Shown piece by piece: positions 13,619-21,532 of a stretch of 24,248 nt of DNA (position 1 is the first letter of the stretch; the number at the start of each line of letters is the position of its first letter). The notes beneath the pieces were generated by a model, which did no database searches, was not told the DNA's origin, and saw nothing but the letters and a program-made list of their open reading frames with translations. The stretch comes from a bacterium. GTDB lineage: Bacteria > Patescibacteriota > Minisyncoccia > Minisyncoccales > Minisyncoccaceae. The DNA is taken from NCBI GenBank assembly GCA_023229485.1, contig JALNZJ010000001.1, positions 1,840 to 26,087 on the forward strand. The letters run 5' to 3'. A program made the translations under genes and the position numbers.

Positions 13619-16600
13619 ATGAATGATATTAAAAACACAGCACATCAAGAAAAAATAGAAGAATCTACCACAGAACAGCAGTATCTTCTAAATTTAAAAT
13701 TTGATCCAAATTTAAAAAAATCATGGTTTAATTTTTTTGTTTCAAAATTTAGAATAGTTGTACTTATAATTCTTTTGATTACTTTTGCCGGTATCTTTGC
13801 ATTTTCAAGTTTACCCAGAGAGTCATCTCCAGAAGTTAAGATTCCTATTGCCATGGTTACAACAGTTTATCCGGGAGCTTCACCTTCGGATGTTGAAGAA
13901 TTTGTTACAAAAAAAATCGAAACTGGTATTTCGGGCATAAAAGGCGTCGATAAAATTACCTCGAATTCATCAAATTCTATGTCTTCAATAACGGTAGAGT
14001 TTGGTGCAAATGAGGACGTTGATGATTCTATAAGAAAATTAAAGGACAAGGTTTCAGGCATACAGAGTAAATTACCAGATGATGCCAACGAGTCAGTAGT
14101 TACAGAAATTTCTTTAACCGATAGTCCTGTTTGGACTATTGTTGTGACGGGACCATACGATGGATTTAAAATGAGAGAGTATAGTGAGGATATAAAGGAT
14201 GAATTGGAAAAAATTCCTGGAGTAAGAGAGATTAATATTTCTGGTGGAGATCAGAAAGAGTTTGAGATTGCTTACGATCCAGATAAGCTCGTATTTTATA
14301 ACTTATCAGCTGATCAAGCTAATTCAATAGTTAAGGCAACGAATATTAGAATTCCTTCTGGAAATTTTGATGGAAGCAAATTTGTTTATCCTGTTAGTGT
14401 TAATGCAAAAATTTATACTGCCGAAGAGTTAGGAAATCTTCCAATCTCTCATACAGACTCAGGTAGTATTATTTATTTGAAGGATTTGGCTACAGTAAAA
14501 GAAGTTGCCATTAAAAAAACATCATTGTCTCGTCTTTCGACTGAAAAAGGACAACCTCAAGATGCTATTACCATTTCATTAATAAAACGTACAGGAAGTT
14601 CGATTATCAGCATTGTTGACGAGGCAAAAATCAAAGTTGACGCCCAAATAAAGTCAATGCCAGTCGGAATAACATACACAGTTACAACAGATAGTGCAAA
14701 AACAATTAATGATGATTTTAATCAGTTAGTTCATGATTTTGTATTAACACTAATACTAGTTTTTGGAATATTATTTTTAACTGTGGGATTTAAAGAAGGT
14801 GTTGTTGCTAGCTTAGCCGTGCCATTAGTATTTTTTATTGCTTTTGCATGTTTGTTTGCACTTGGAATATCTTTAAACTTTTTATCATTATTTTCCTTAA
14901 TTCTTTCCTTGGGGCTTTTAGTTGATGACGCAATTGTTGTAGTATCGGCAACAAAACAATACATGAGAACAGGGAAATTTACTCCAGAAGAAGCTGTCTT
15001 GCTGGTATTAAATGATTATAAGATGGTTCTAACGACAACAACATTAACTACAGTTTGGGCCTTTTTACCATTACTATTTTGTACTGGCATTATCGGACAA
15101 TTTATGAAGTCGATTCCAGTCACTGTTTCTATTACCTTAATATCTTCGCTACTTATCGCTTTGGTAATAAATCCACCATTAATTGCATTTTTGGAAAGAA
15201 CTAGGCTTACAAAAAGAATATTTTATATAGTTGAAGCATTAATACTTGTCCTTGCTGGAATATCTTTTATTATTGGAGGAGTGTGGGGATATGCAATTGG
15301 TGCGATTCTTTTAATATTAGAATTCTTTCTAATTAGATGGTACGAAAGAAAAGGATTCTCCATTCTTTCTAAAAACGCCGAACTTAGTTCCGCCGAAAGA
15401 GATGATGACGAATTAATAAAAGAAAAAATAAGAAATCAAAACAAATCGGAGGGGACAGGGCTTGCTAATAAATTCATGTATGGAATTCTAAAATTAGACG
15501 GAGTATTGCCATATTATGAAAAATATTTACGCAAAATTTTAGCAACTAGAAAGAGTCGTTTAGTCACCATATTTGGAGTTTTTGGGATTCTTATAATTTC
15601 TATTTGCTTACCAGTTTTTGGTATAGTTAAGTCAGAGTTTTTTCCTTCTTCAGATTCTAATTATGTTTATGTAGATTTTAGAGCTCCTGTTGGACAAAAA
15701 CTAGAGGAAACAAACAATGGAATTAAAATGGTAGAAGATAAGCTATTGAATTATGATGAAATAAAAAGCTTTTCAACTATTGTTGGTAGGCCAAGTGCGG
15801 GTACTCGTAGCTACGGAGATAAATCTAATCAAGCCTCAATTACAATTATTTTAAAGGACAAGAAAGATAGGAATATAAAATCATATAACTTTGCTGATAA
15901 GCTTCGTAAGGATTTGTCAGAAATTAATGGTGGGACCATTACAATTTCTACTCCTTCAGGAGGACCACCTTCGGGAAGTGCCTTTGAGGCCAACATAAAA
16001 GGAGATGACTTAGACAAACTTAATTCTATTGCCTATGATTTAAGCCAAAAGTTATCCTCTATTGATGGAGTTGTTAACGTGGATATATCGTTAAAAGATT
16101 CTACTCCAGATTATACTTTTGAATTAGATCCAGTAAAGATGAACCAAAATAATCTTAATGCTGCCTATGTTGGAACGGCATTACGTATGGCTATTTCTGG
16201 AACAGAAATAAGCACAATCGTACAAGACAACAAAGAGGTAAGCATTACCGCTAAGTTTGCAAAAGATAAAATTCCAACATTAGAAGATATTCAAAATCTT
16301 CAGATATTGAATACAAAAAACCAATCAGTATTTTTAAAGGATGTTGCAACTGTTAACTTAAAACCATCGGTTGATAAAATTACTCGTATTGATCAGAAAA
16401 GAACAGTTATTTTAAGTGCCGACACAACAAACAAGACAAATTCTAATTTAGTATTGGCAGAATTTAAGAAAAAAACAGTTGGCTATGAAGTGCCAGATGG
16501 ATACACAATCGACTATGGCGGACAGAATGAGCAAAATGAAGAATCTGTTGCTTCCATAATTAATGCTATGGGCATTGCCATCGCTTTAATCATTACCACA

Positions 16601-17035
16601 CTTGTTATTCAATTTAATTCTTTTCGAAAAACATTTATAATTCTTATAACAATTCCGCTTGCACTGATAGGGGTATTTATCGGCATGGCAATTTTTAATG
16701 TTAGTTTAAGCTTCCCCGGACTTATTGGTATAATGGCCCTATTTGGAATTGTTGTTAAGAATGCTATTATCCTTGTTGATAAAATTGATTTAAACATAAG
16801 AAGTGGTATTTCTTTTGATGAAGCAGTTATAGACGGAGGTAAATCAAGACTAGAAGCAATATTTATCACTTCTACTTGTACTATTCTTGGAATTCTTCCA
16901 ATTACCTTATCTAATGAAACATGGACATCCTTAGGCGGTGCTATAATTTTCGGACTATCTCTATCGTCTTTCTTTACATTATTTGTCATCCCAACTTTAT
17001 ATAAAATGATAATTGGAAGGCAAGAAAGATTTTAA
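13619..17035 (+). CDS. RND-family (AcrB-like) efflux pump with two extra membrane helices
   Basis: 1138 residues: a proton-driven inner-membrane transporter of drugs or lipophilic compounds. TM1 is at about 47-67, after a 40-residue cytoplasmic N-terminal extension. The first large extracytoplasmic loop (about 68-368) has porter-domain text such as VYPGASPSDVEEFVTKKIE. The proton relay is intact: adjacent Asp in LGLLVDDAIVVV (TM4) and Lys in FGIVVKNAIILVD (TM10). After NPPLIAF (residue 518 on), an extra section of about 90 residues contains two more hydrophobic helices (about 534-575) and a charged stretch (ERDDDELIKEKIRNQNKSEG) before the second half starts. Both loops are near full AcrB size. 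Last gene of the marR operon, followed by a palindromic repeat pair rather than a standard terminator. Substrate unknown. Confidence 0.93.
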   Translation: MNDIKNTAHQEKIEESTTEQQYLLNLKFDPNLKKSWFNFFVSKFRIVVLIILLITFAGIFAFSSLPRESSPEVKIPIAMVTTVYPGASPSDVEEFVTKKIETGISGIKGVDKITSNSSNSMSSITVEFGANEDVDDSIRKLKDKVSGIQSKLPDDANESVVTEISLTDSPVWTIVVTGPYDGFKMREYSEDIKDELEKIPGVREINISGGDQKEFEIAYDPDKLVFYNLSADQANSIVKATNIRIPSGNFDGSKFVYPVSVNAKIYTAEELGNLPISHTDSGSIIYLKDLATVKEVAIKKTSLSRLSTEKGQPQDAITISLIKRTGSSIISIVDEAKIKVDAQIKSMPVGITYTVTTDSAKTINDDFNQLVHDFVLTLILVFGILFLTVGFKEGVVASLAVPLVFFIAFACLFALGISLNFLSLFSLILSLGLLVDDAIVVVSATKQYMRTGKFTPEEAVLLVLNDYKMVLTTTTLTTVWAFLPLLFCTGIIGQFMKSIPVTVSITLISSLLIALVINPPLIAFLERTRLTKRIFYIVEALILVLAGISFIIGGVWGYAIGAILLILEFFLIRWYERKGFSILSKNAELSSAERDDDELIKEKIRNQNKSEGTGLANKFMYGILKLDGVLPYYEKYLRKILATRKSRLVTIFGVFGILIISICLPVFGIVKSEFFPSSDSNYVYVDFRAPVGQKLEETNNGIKMVEDKLLNYDEIKSFSTIVGRPSAGTRSYGDKSNQASITIILKDKKDRNIKSYNFADKLRKDLSEINGGTITISTPSGGPPSGSAFEANIKGDDLDKLNSIAYDLSQKLSSIDGVVNVDISLKDSTPDYTFELDPVKMNQNNLNAAYVGTALRMAISGTEISTIVQDNKEVSITAKFAKDKIPTLEDIQNLQILNTKNQSVFLKDVATVNLKPSVDKITRIDQKRTVILSADTTNKTNSNLVLAEFKKKTVGYEVPDGYTIDYGGQNEQNEESVASIINAMGIAIALIITTLVIQFNSFRKTFIILITIPLALIGVFIGMAIFNVSLSFPGLIGIMALFGIVVKNAIILVDKIDLNIRSGISFDEAVIDGGKSRLEAIFITSTCTILGILPITLSNETWTSLGGAIIFGLSLSSFFTLFVIPTLYKMIIGRQERF

Positions 17036-17054
17036 TATCGCATTTATAATGTTT

Positions 17055-17120
17055 AAAGGTCGGACCTCGCCATTTTGACAAAACTTAATCTCCTCCAAAA
17101 AACGAGGTCGGACCTCCTTT
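17055..17120. repeat. Pair of AGGTCGGACCT palindromes
   Basis: AGGTCGGACCT occurs at 17057-17067 and 17105-17115; each copy is a palindrome around a central G. Both are followed by TTTGACA and then A/T-rich text with TTAA, so they also look like direct copies of a unit of about 30 bp. In addition AAAGG...GACCTCG and CGAGGTC...CCTTT form an outer inverted repeat. They could end the RND transcript as a large hairpin (no T-run), bind a protein, or be a dispersed repeat. The TTGACA after the second copy (17119-17124) with TATGAA (17141-17146) is a weak extra promoter. Confidence 0.6.
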
Positions 17121-17162
17121 GACAATTTAAGAAATGATTTTATGAATAAAGAAAACATAATA

Positions 17163-17191
17163 TTGACTATCGGTGGATAAGATGCTATAAA
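17163..17191 (+). promoter_or_regulatory. rplU promoter
   Basis: TTGACT (17163-17168), 17 bp, TATAAA (17186-17191), with an extended TGC before the -10. Start expected near 17198, giving a leader of about 22 nt with no Shine-Dalgarno sequence. Confidence 0.8.
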
Positions 17192-17219
17192 TTGTTTATA
17201 TTTAAATAAATAAAAGACT

Positions 17220-17531
17220 ATGATTGCAGTAATAAAAACAGGCGGAAAGCAATATAAAGTTGCTCCTGGACAAAAAATTAAAATAGAAAAAATAGACACC
17301 CTAGAAGGAGAAATGGTAACTTTTGACGAGGTCTTACTTGTTGGAGATGAAAAAATAATTGACATTGGAACTCCTACTATTGAAGGTGCTACAGTAACTG
17401 CTAAAGTTATAAGGCAAGACAAGGGGGAAAAGATAGTTATCTTTAAATACAAGCCTAAAAAAAGATATAAAGTAAAGAAAGGTCATCGACAATTTTTTAC
17501 TGAAATCGAAATTACCGACATTAAGAGCTAA
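17220..17531 (+). CDS. rplU: 50S ribosomal protein L21
   Basis: 103 residues, the standard length. The opening MIAVIKTGGKQYKVAPGQ is diagnostic for L21, as is the C-terminal KKRYKVKKGHRQFFTEIEI. It binds 23S rRNA (domains II and V region) in the large subunit. It has its own strong promoter and ends at a clear terminator, so it is monocistronic; rpmA (L27), its usual partner, is not next to it. The start is fixed by family alignment. Confidence 0.97.
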   Translation: MIAVIKTGGKQYKVAPGQKIKIEKIDTLEGEMVTFDEVLLVGDEKIIDIGTPTIEGATVTAKVIRQDKGEKIVIFKYKPKKRYKVKKGHRQFFTEIEITDIKS

Positions 17532-17544
17532 TTTACTAAACTTT

Positions 17545-17571
17545 AAAAAGAGCACCTCATTGCTCTTTTTT
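17545..17571 (+). terminator. Intrinsic terminator after rplU
   Basis: AAAAAGAGCA (17545-17554), loop CCTCAT, TGCTCTTTTTT (17561-17571): 10 bp of complementary arms with a built-in T-tract. Confidence 0.88.
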
Positions 17572-17628
17572 AGTTATTCCAAGAGATATAAATATTTTTG
17601 GTCAACCAGAAAACATATTCAAAGAAAC

Positions 17629-17655
17629 AAAAAACGACCATATAGTCGTTTTTTT
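17629..17655 (-). terminator. Intrinsic terminator of dnaB, possibly bidirectional
   Basis: AAAAACGAC (17630-17638), loop CATATA, GTCGTTTTT (17645-17653). On the - strand the T-tract follows the stem directly after the dnaB stop (17656-17654), which overlaps the stem base. The + strand also has seven T, so it can back up the rplU terminator. Confidence 0.82.
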
Positions 17656-19024
17656 AAAAATCAATTTCTCCTTCTTTAAAATCAAAATTTGTTTCAAGAT
17701 TCCTAAAGCTTGCTTTTTGTTTATCAAAACAAATCTCAACTCTTCCGATAGGCCCATTACGATGCTTAGCAATAATAATATCAGCGATTCCTTTCCTCGG
17801 AGTATCTTCATGATAAGCTTCTTCTCGATAAATAAACATAACAACATCAGCATCCTGCTCTAAACTTCCAGATTCTCGAAGATCTGATAGGCGAGGAATT
17901 TTTGGTGTTCTTTGCTCAACTGCTCTTGATAATTGAGACAATGCAAGAACGGGAACATTTAATTCTCTTGCTAATATTTTAAGAGAACGTGAAATTTCTG
18001 TAACCTGTTGAACGCTGCTTATTAGATGATTAGACGGTTCAATTAACTGTAGGTAATCAATTACTAATAAGCCCAAATCATGATTAGCTTGCAGTCTTCT
18101 GGCCATTGCCTTCATTTGAAGCACGGTACAATTACAAGTATCATCAATGAATATAGGAGCTTCGGAAAGAGTCCCTAACGCCTGTTGAAGTTTTTCAAAA
18201 TCATCAGTTTCATGAGAAAGCATTCCTTGTCTTATTTTCCACGAATCAATATTGGATTCAGAACTAATTAATCTATCAATCAATTGCTCTTTGGCCATTT
18301 CTAAAGAAAATAAACCAACAGCCTTTTTCTCTTTTAAGGCAATGTTTTTAGCAATATCTAGTGCAAGACTACTTTTTCCCATAGCTGGCCTAGCTGCCAA
18401 AATTATTAAATCAGATTTTTGTAAACCAGAAAGCATTGCATCTAATCCATTGAAGCCCGTTGAAACGCCTCGCAGAGAACCTCTCTCTTTCGATAATTTA
18501 TCAATTCTTTCAAATGCACCTTCAAGATATGGCTTTATTGGATAGAAAGCATTTGTCATGCTTTTTTGAGTAATACTGAAAATTTTTCCCTCAGCCCTAT
18601 CTAGTAGATGGTCTGGATCCTGTTCTTCTTCATAACCCATCAAGGCAATATCTTGACCAGCACCAATTAAATCCCTTAGAACTCTTTTTTTTTGTACAAT
18701 TTTTCCGTAAGAAAGTACATGACTAGCCGTAGGGACACAATTAATAAGCTCAGTTAAATAAGCAATACCTCCTATTCTCTCTAAATTACTTTGTTCTTTT
18801 AGTTTTGAAGATACAGATATCAAGTCGATTGGATCTCCTTTAGTAAACAAATCCGTAATTGCTTTATATATTTCAGAGTGTCCTGGTTTATAAAAATCTT
18901 CAGCATGCAAAATATCAGCCACTTTTATAATGGCGTCTTTATCAAGCATTAATGAGCCTAGTAAACTCTTTTCTGCTTCGGTATCTTGAGGGGGAAGTCG
19001 TACTTGTGAAGATTGGTTAGGCAT
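17654..19024 (-). CDS. dnaB: Replicative DNA helicase
   Basis: 456 residues, a hexameric 5'-3' helicase at the replication fork. The N-terminal domain (about 8-110) begins with the standard LPPQDTEAEKSLLGSLMLD. After a linker helix, the RecA-like ATPase domain has Walker A in ARPAMGKSS (Lys217), Walker B in LLVIDYLQLI (Asp near 322), and the DNA-binding/H4 region RLSDLRESGSLEQDADVVMFIYRE towards the end. There is no intein or insertion and the length is normal. The start is set by the canonical N-terminus. The promoter on the - strand ends 7 nt from the ATG, so the transcript would be leaderless. It diverges from glyS. Confidence 0.97.
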   Translation of the reverse strand: MPNQSSQVRLPPQDTEAEKSLLGSLMLDKDAIIKVADILHAEDFYKPGHSEIYKAITDLFTKGDPIDLISVSSKLKEQSNLERIGGIAYLTELINCVPTASHVLSYGKIVQKKRVLRDLIGAGQDIALMGYEEEQDPDHLLDRAEGKIFSITQKSMTNAFYPIKPYLEGAFERIDKLSKERGSLRGVSTGFNGLDAMLSGLQKSDLIILAARPAMGKSSLALDIAKNIALKEKKAVGLFSLEMAKEQLIDRLISSESNIDSWKIRQGMLSHETDDFEKLQQALGTLSEAPIFIDDTCNCTVLQMKAMARRLQANHDLGLLVIDYLQLIEPSNHLISSVQQVTEISRSLKILARELNVPVLALSQLSRAVEQRTPKIPRLSDLRESGSLEQDADVVMFIYREEAYHEDTPRKGIADIIIAKHRNGPIGRVEICFDKQKASFRNLETNFDFKEGEIDF

Positions 19025-19031
19025 TGCCTAT

Positions 19032-19060
19032 AATATAGCAAGTGAAAAATTATAAGTCAA
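19032..19060 (-). promoter_or_regulatory. dnaB promoter, apparently leaderless
   Basis: On the - strand TTGACT (19060-19055), 17 bp, TATATT (19037-19032). Only seven bases separate the -10 box from the ATG (19024), so RNA should start at or within two bases of the start codon. Confidence 0.78.
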
Positions 19061-19107
19061 TTCTTAAAATGACCACTAAAAATAATATTTTAAATGCTTT
19101 TATTTTC

Positions 19108-19137
19108 TTAAAAATGTGATAGTATATAGCTTATAAT
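19108..19137 (+). promoter_or_regulatory. Possible glyS promoter
   Basis: Consensus TATAAT at 19132-19137 with a poor -35 (TTAAAA, 19108-19113, 18 bp spacing). Start would be near 19144, about 14 nt before the glyS ATG. Confidence 0.5.
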
Positions 19138-19157
19138 CCGTTTATGTACATAGAGTT

Positions 19158-20513
19158 ATGGAAAATTTAGAAAAGATAGTATCGTTCTGCAAAAGAAAAG
19201 GTTTTGTATTTCAATCATCTGATATTTATGGTGGATTTGGAGGATTTTATGACTACGGGCCACTTGGAGTAGAGCTTAAAAATAACATAAAGAAATCTTG
19301 GTGGAATTATACTGTTTACAAAAGAGCAAATGTTGTTGGATTAGATAGTTCCATTATTATGAATCCAAAAATTTGGGAAGCTTCTGGACATACCAAGACT
19401 TTTTCTGATCCCTTAGCTGAATGCAAGGAATGTCACAAAAGATTTCGTACAGACCACTTAATAAAAGAACAAAACTGTGATGAAGCTAATCTTAAATGTC
19501 CTAATTGCAAAGGATTGTTTATGCCTTCACGACAATTCAACCTAATGCTTAGAACATATATTGGTCCAGTAGAAGACGATGCTAGTGTGGCTTATTTGAG
19601 ACCGGAAACCGCTCAAGCAATTTTTGTAAACTATAGGAATATTTTAGACACTCAAAGAGTCAAGCCACCTTTTGGTATTGCTCAAATCGGAAAAGGATTT
19701 AGAAATGAGATAACCCCTGGAAACTTTATTTTTAGGACAAGAGAATTTGAGCAAATGGAATTAGAGTTTTTTGTAAAACCGGGAGAAGATGAAAAGTTTT
19801 TTGAATATTGGGTAAACGAAAGAATGCGTTGGTATGTTGAAGTGCTTGGAATTAAAAAGGAGAATCTTCGCATCGCATATCAAAGTAAAGAAGACCTAGC
19901 TCATTATGCAAAAGCTTGTGGAGATATTGAATACAAGTTTCCAATTGGTTGGTCAGAAATAGAAGGTATTGCGAATAGGGGTGATTTTGATTTAACTCAG
20001 CACGAAAAATACTCGGGAGTAGATTTAAAATATTTTGACGCTGAGTCGGGTGAATCGTATTTGCCTTACGTCATAGAACCCTCTTGCGGCGTTGATCGAG
20101 TAGTTCTTGCACTTCTTTGCGAAGCTTATACTGAAATTGAAGGAGGAAGAACGACAACAACTGAGTCAGCGAAAGAAATTGAGACAGTTTTACGCCTGAA
20201 TAAAAATCTTTCACCAGTTAAAATAGCAATTTTACCATTAGTAAAAAATAAAGAAATAATTACGGAGAAAGCAAAAGAAATTTATAATCTTTTATCTTCC
20301 CATTTTTATTGCGAATACGATGAAGCAGGTACTATTGGTCGAAGATATAGGAGACAAGACGAAATAGGTACTCCATATTGTATTACTATTGATTTTGATA
20401 CGGTTGAAAAAGATAATTCTGTCACAGTAAGAGATAGAGACACAATGGCACAAGAAAGAATAGAAATCGATAATCTAATTATGTATTTTTATAAGCAATT
20501 TAATAATTTATGA
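19158..20513 (+). CDS. glyS: Glycyl-tRNA synthetase, single-chain alpha2 type
   Basis: Class II synthetase of 451 residues, of the archaeal/eukaryotic-like homodimeric kind (also called glyQS) rather than the alpha2beta2 GlyQ/GlyS pair. It has GGFGGFYDYGPLG near the N-terminus (motif 1 region), two CxxC pairs (CKECHKRF at about 90, then CPNCKG) probably binding zinc, and motif 2 FRNEITPGNFIFRTREFEQ. Motif 3 is EPSCGVDRVVLALL, and the anticodon-binding domain runs from about 355 to the end (KIAILPLV ... RRQDEIGTPYCITID). The start is the family's usual one. The stop overlaps the next gene's ATG in an ATGA, implying translational coupling. First gene of a likely operon with the next three or four genes. 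Confidence 0.97.
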   Translation: MENLEKIVSFCKRKGFVFQSSDIYGGFGGFYDYGPLGVELKNNIKKSWWNYTVYKRANVVGLDSSIIMNPKIWEASGHTKTFSDPLAECKECHKRFRTDHLIKEQNCDEANLKCPNCKGLFMPSRQFNLMLRTYIGPVEDDASVAYLRPETAQAIFVNYRNILDTQRVKPPFGIAQIGKGFRNEITPGNFIFRTREFEQMELEFFVKPGEDEKFFEYWVNERMRWYVEVLGIKKENLRIAYQSKEDLAHYAKACGDIEYKFPIGWSEIEGIANRGDFDLTQHEKYSGVDLKYFDAESGESYLPYVIEPSCGVDRVVLALLCEAYTEIEGGRTTTTESAKEIETVLRLNKNLSPVKIAILPLVKNKEIITEKAKEIYNLLSSHFYCEYDEAGTIGRRYRRQDEIGTPYCITIDFDTVEKDNSVTVRDRDTMAQERIEIDNLIMYFYKQFNNL

Positions 20514-21526
20514 AATTAAACATTCCTTATCGTTTTCAATTGGTTTTACCAATATTGATTTGGACAACAATTTGTTTTATTTTTAATATTACCACTGTTC
20601 TAAGTATTGTTAATTTTGAGCCAAAAACACAAAATATTTTTTTGATTATTTCTTTTGCTTATTTTTTAATTGGAATGACTGCCATTGTTATAAAAAACAT
20701 ACCAGTTCGTCCTTTTTCATTAGTTGAAGCAAAAATTTTAAATAAAAACGTTAGAAATAATAAACTCGTTCCTAATATCGTCGTAAACGAAGCTTCAGAA
20801 ACTTTTACAGTCCTTTCTGGCTATTCAAAAAGGTATCTTGCAAATTCTTTTTATTTTGGAATCGGGTATTTAACTTTGATTTGTGTATGGCAATTTATTT
20901 TTTTTAATGATTTTTTCAATATATCGATTATTTTTTTATCAGGAGCAGTTACCATTTCTTTTTTAACAGGATTTTCTCTATTCTGGTTTCAATTTCAATC
21001 CTTTGATGTTATCAAAGAGTGTCGCGATTTTTTACTTTCAAAGGGTCTATGTCCGATTGAATCATATTTTTCTAGCATAAAGGCAAAATTTTTATTTTTA
21101 TTTTTCTTTTTTATCGATACGCTATTACTATATTTCTTAACAATTCTTAGCGACGGCGGTAATGTCATTTTTATTTTCGGACTCACGATGATTATTTTTA
21201 TTACCTCTATTCTGTTTTTTTATTTAAGTAAATCTTTTAACGAGTTTTTTAATTTAGCAAAAATAGTTTCAGAAGAGGATTTGTCTGTTTTTTCAACAGG
21301 AAGTCTTGATAAGGAATTTGTAGATTTGTCAAAAAACCTAAACGAAATATCAATTAGTCTTTATTCTTCAAAGCAGGAGGCAGTAAAATCAAAAAAAGAA
21401 ATGGAAAAAAGAGTCGAAGAGCTCGAAAGATTTTTTGACCTAACAGTTAGCCGAGAGGAAAAGATGATAGAATTAAAAAAAGAAAACGAAGATTTAAAAA
21501 GAAAATTAGAAAAATCAAGCAAATAA
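20510..21526 (+). CDS. Six-TM membrane protein with HAMP-like linker and C-terminal coiled coil, no catalytic domain
   Basis: 338 residues. Hydrophobic helices at about 10-33, 43-62, 112-132, 136-158, 190-211 and 218-238. Residues 243-290 (EFFNLAKIVSEEDLSVFSTG, then EFVDLSKNLNEISISL) have the spacing of a HAMP or similar signalling linker. Residues 292-338 form a charged coiled coil with EKRVEELERFFDLTVSREEK and IELKKENEDLKRKL, the kind of linker that precedes PAS or histidine-kinase domains. The protein stops there, so it looks like the input half of a sensor without output. The T-rich start region has no Shine-Dalgarno sequence, and the ATG overlaps the glyS stop. It could signal by partner binding or act as a structural membrane protein. 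Family not firmly recognised. Confidence 0.75.
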   Translation: MKLNIPYRFQLVLPILIWTTICFIFNITTVLSIVNFEPKTQNIFLIISFAYFLIGMTAIVIKNIPVRPFSLVEAKILNKNVRNNKLVPNIVVNEASETFTVLSGYSKRYLANSFYFGIGYLTLICVWQFIFFNDFFNISIIFLSGAVTISFLTGFSLFWFQFQSFDVIKECRDFLLSKGLCPIESYFSSIKAKFLFLFFFFIDTLLLYFLTILSDGGNVIFIFGLTMIIFITSILFFYLSKSFNEFFNLAKIVSEEDLSVFSTGSLDKEFVDLSKNLNEISISLYSSKQEAVKSKKEMEKRVEELERFFDLTVSREEKMIELKKENEDLKRKLEKSSK

Positions 21527-21532
21527 AATCAA

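Noticed and set aside
17142..17180. 12-codon ORF MNKENIILTIGG upstream of rplU
   Set aside because: It overlaps the rplU promoter, has no ribosome-binding site and no biased codons, so it is most likely chance in AT-rich DNA.
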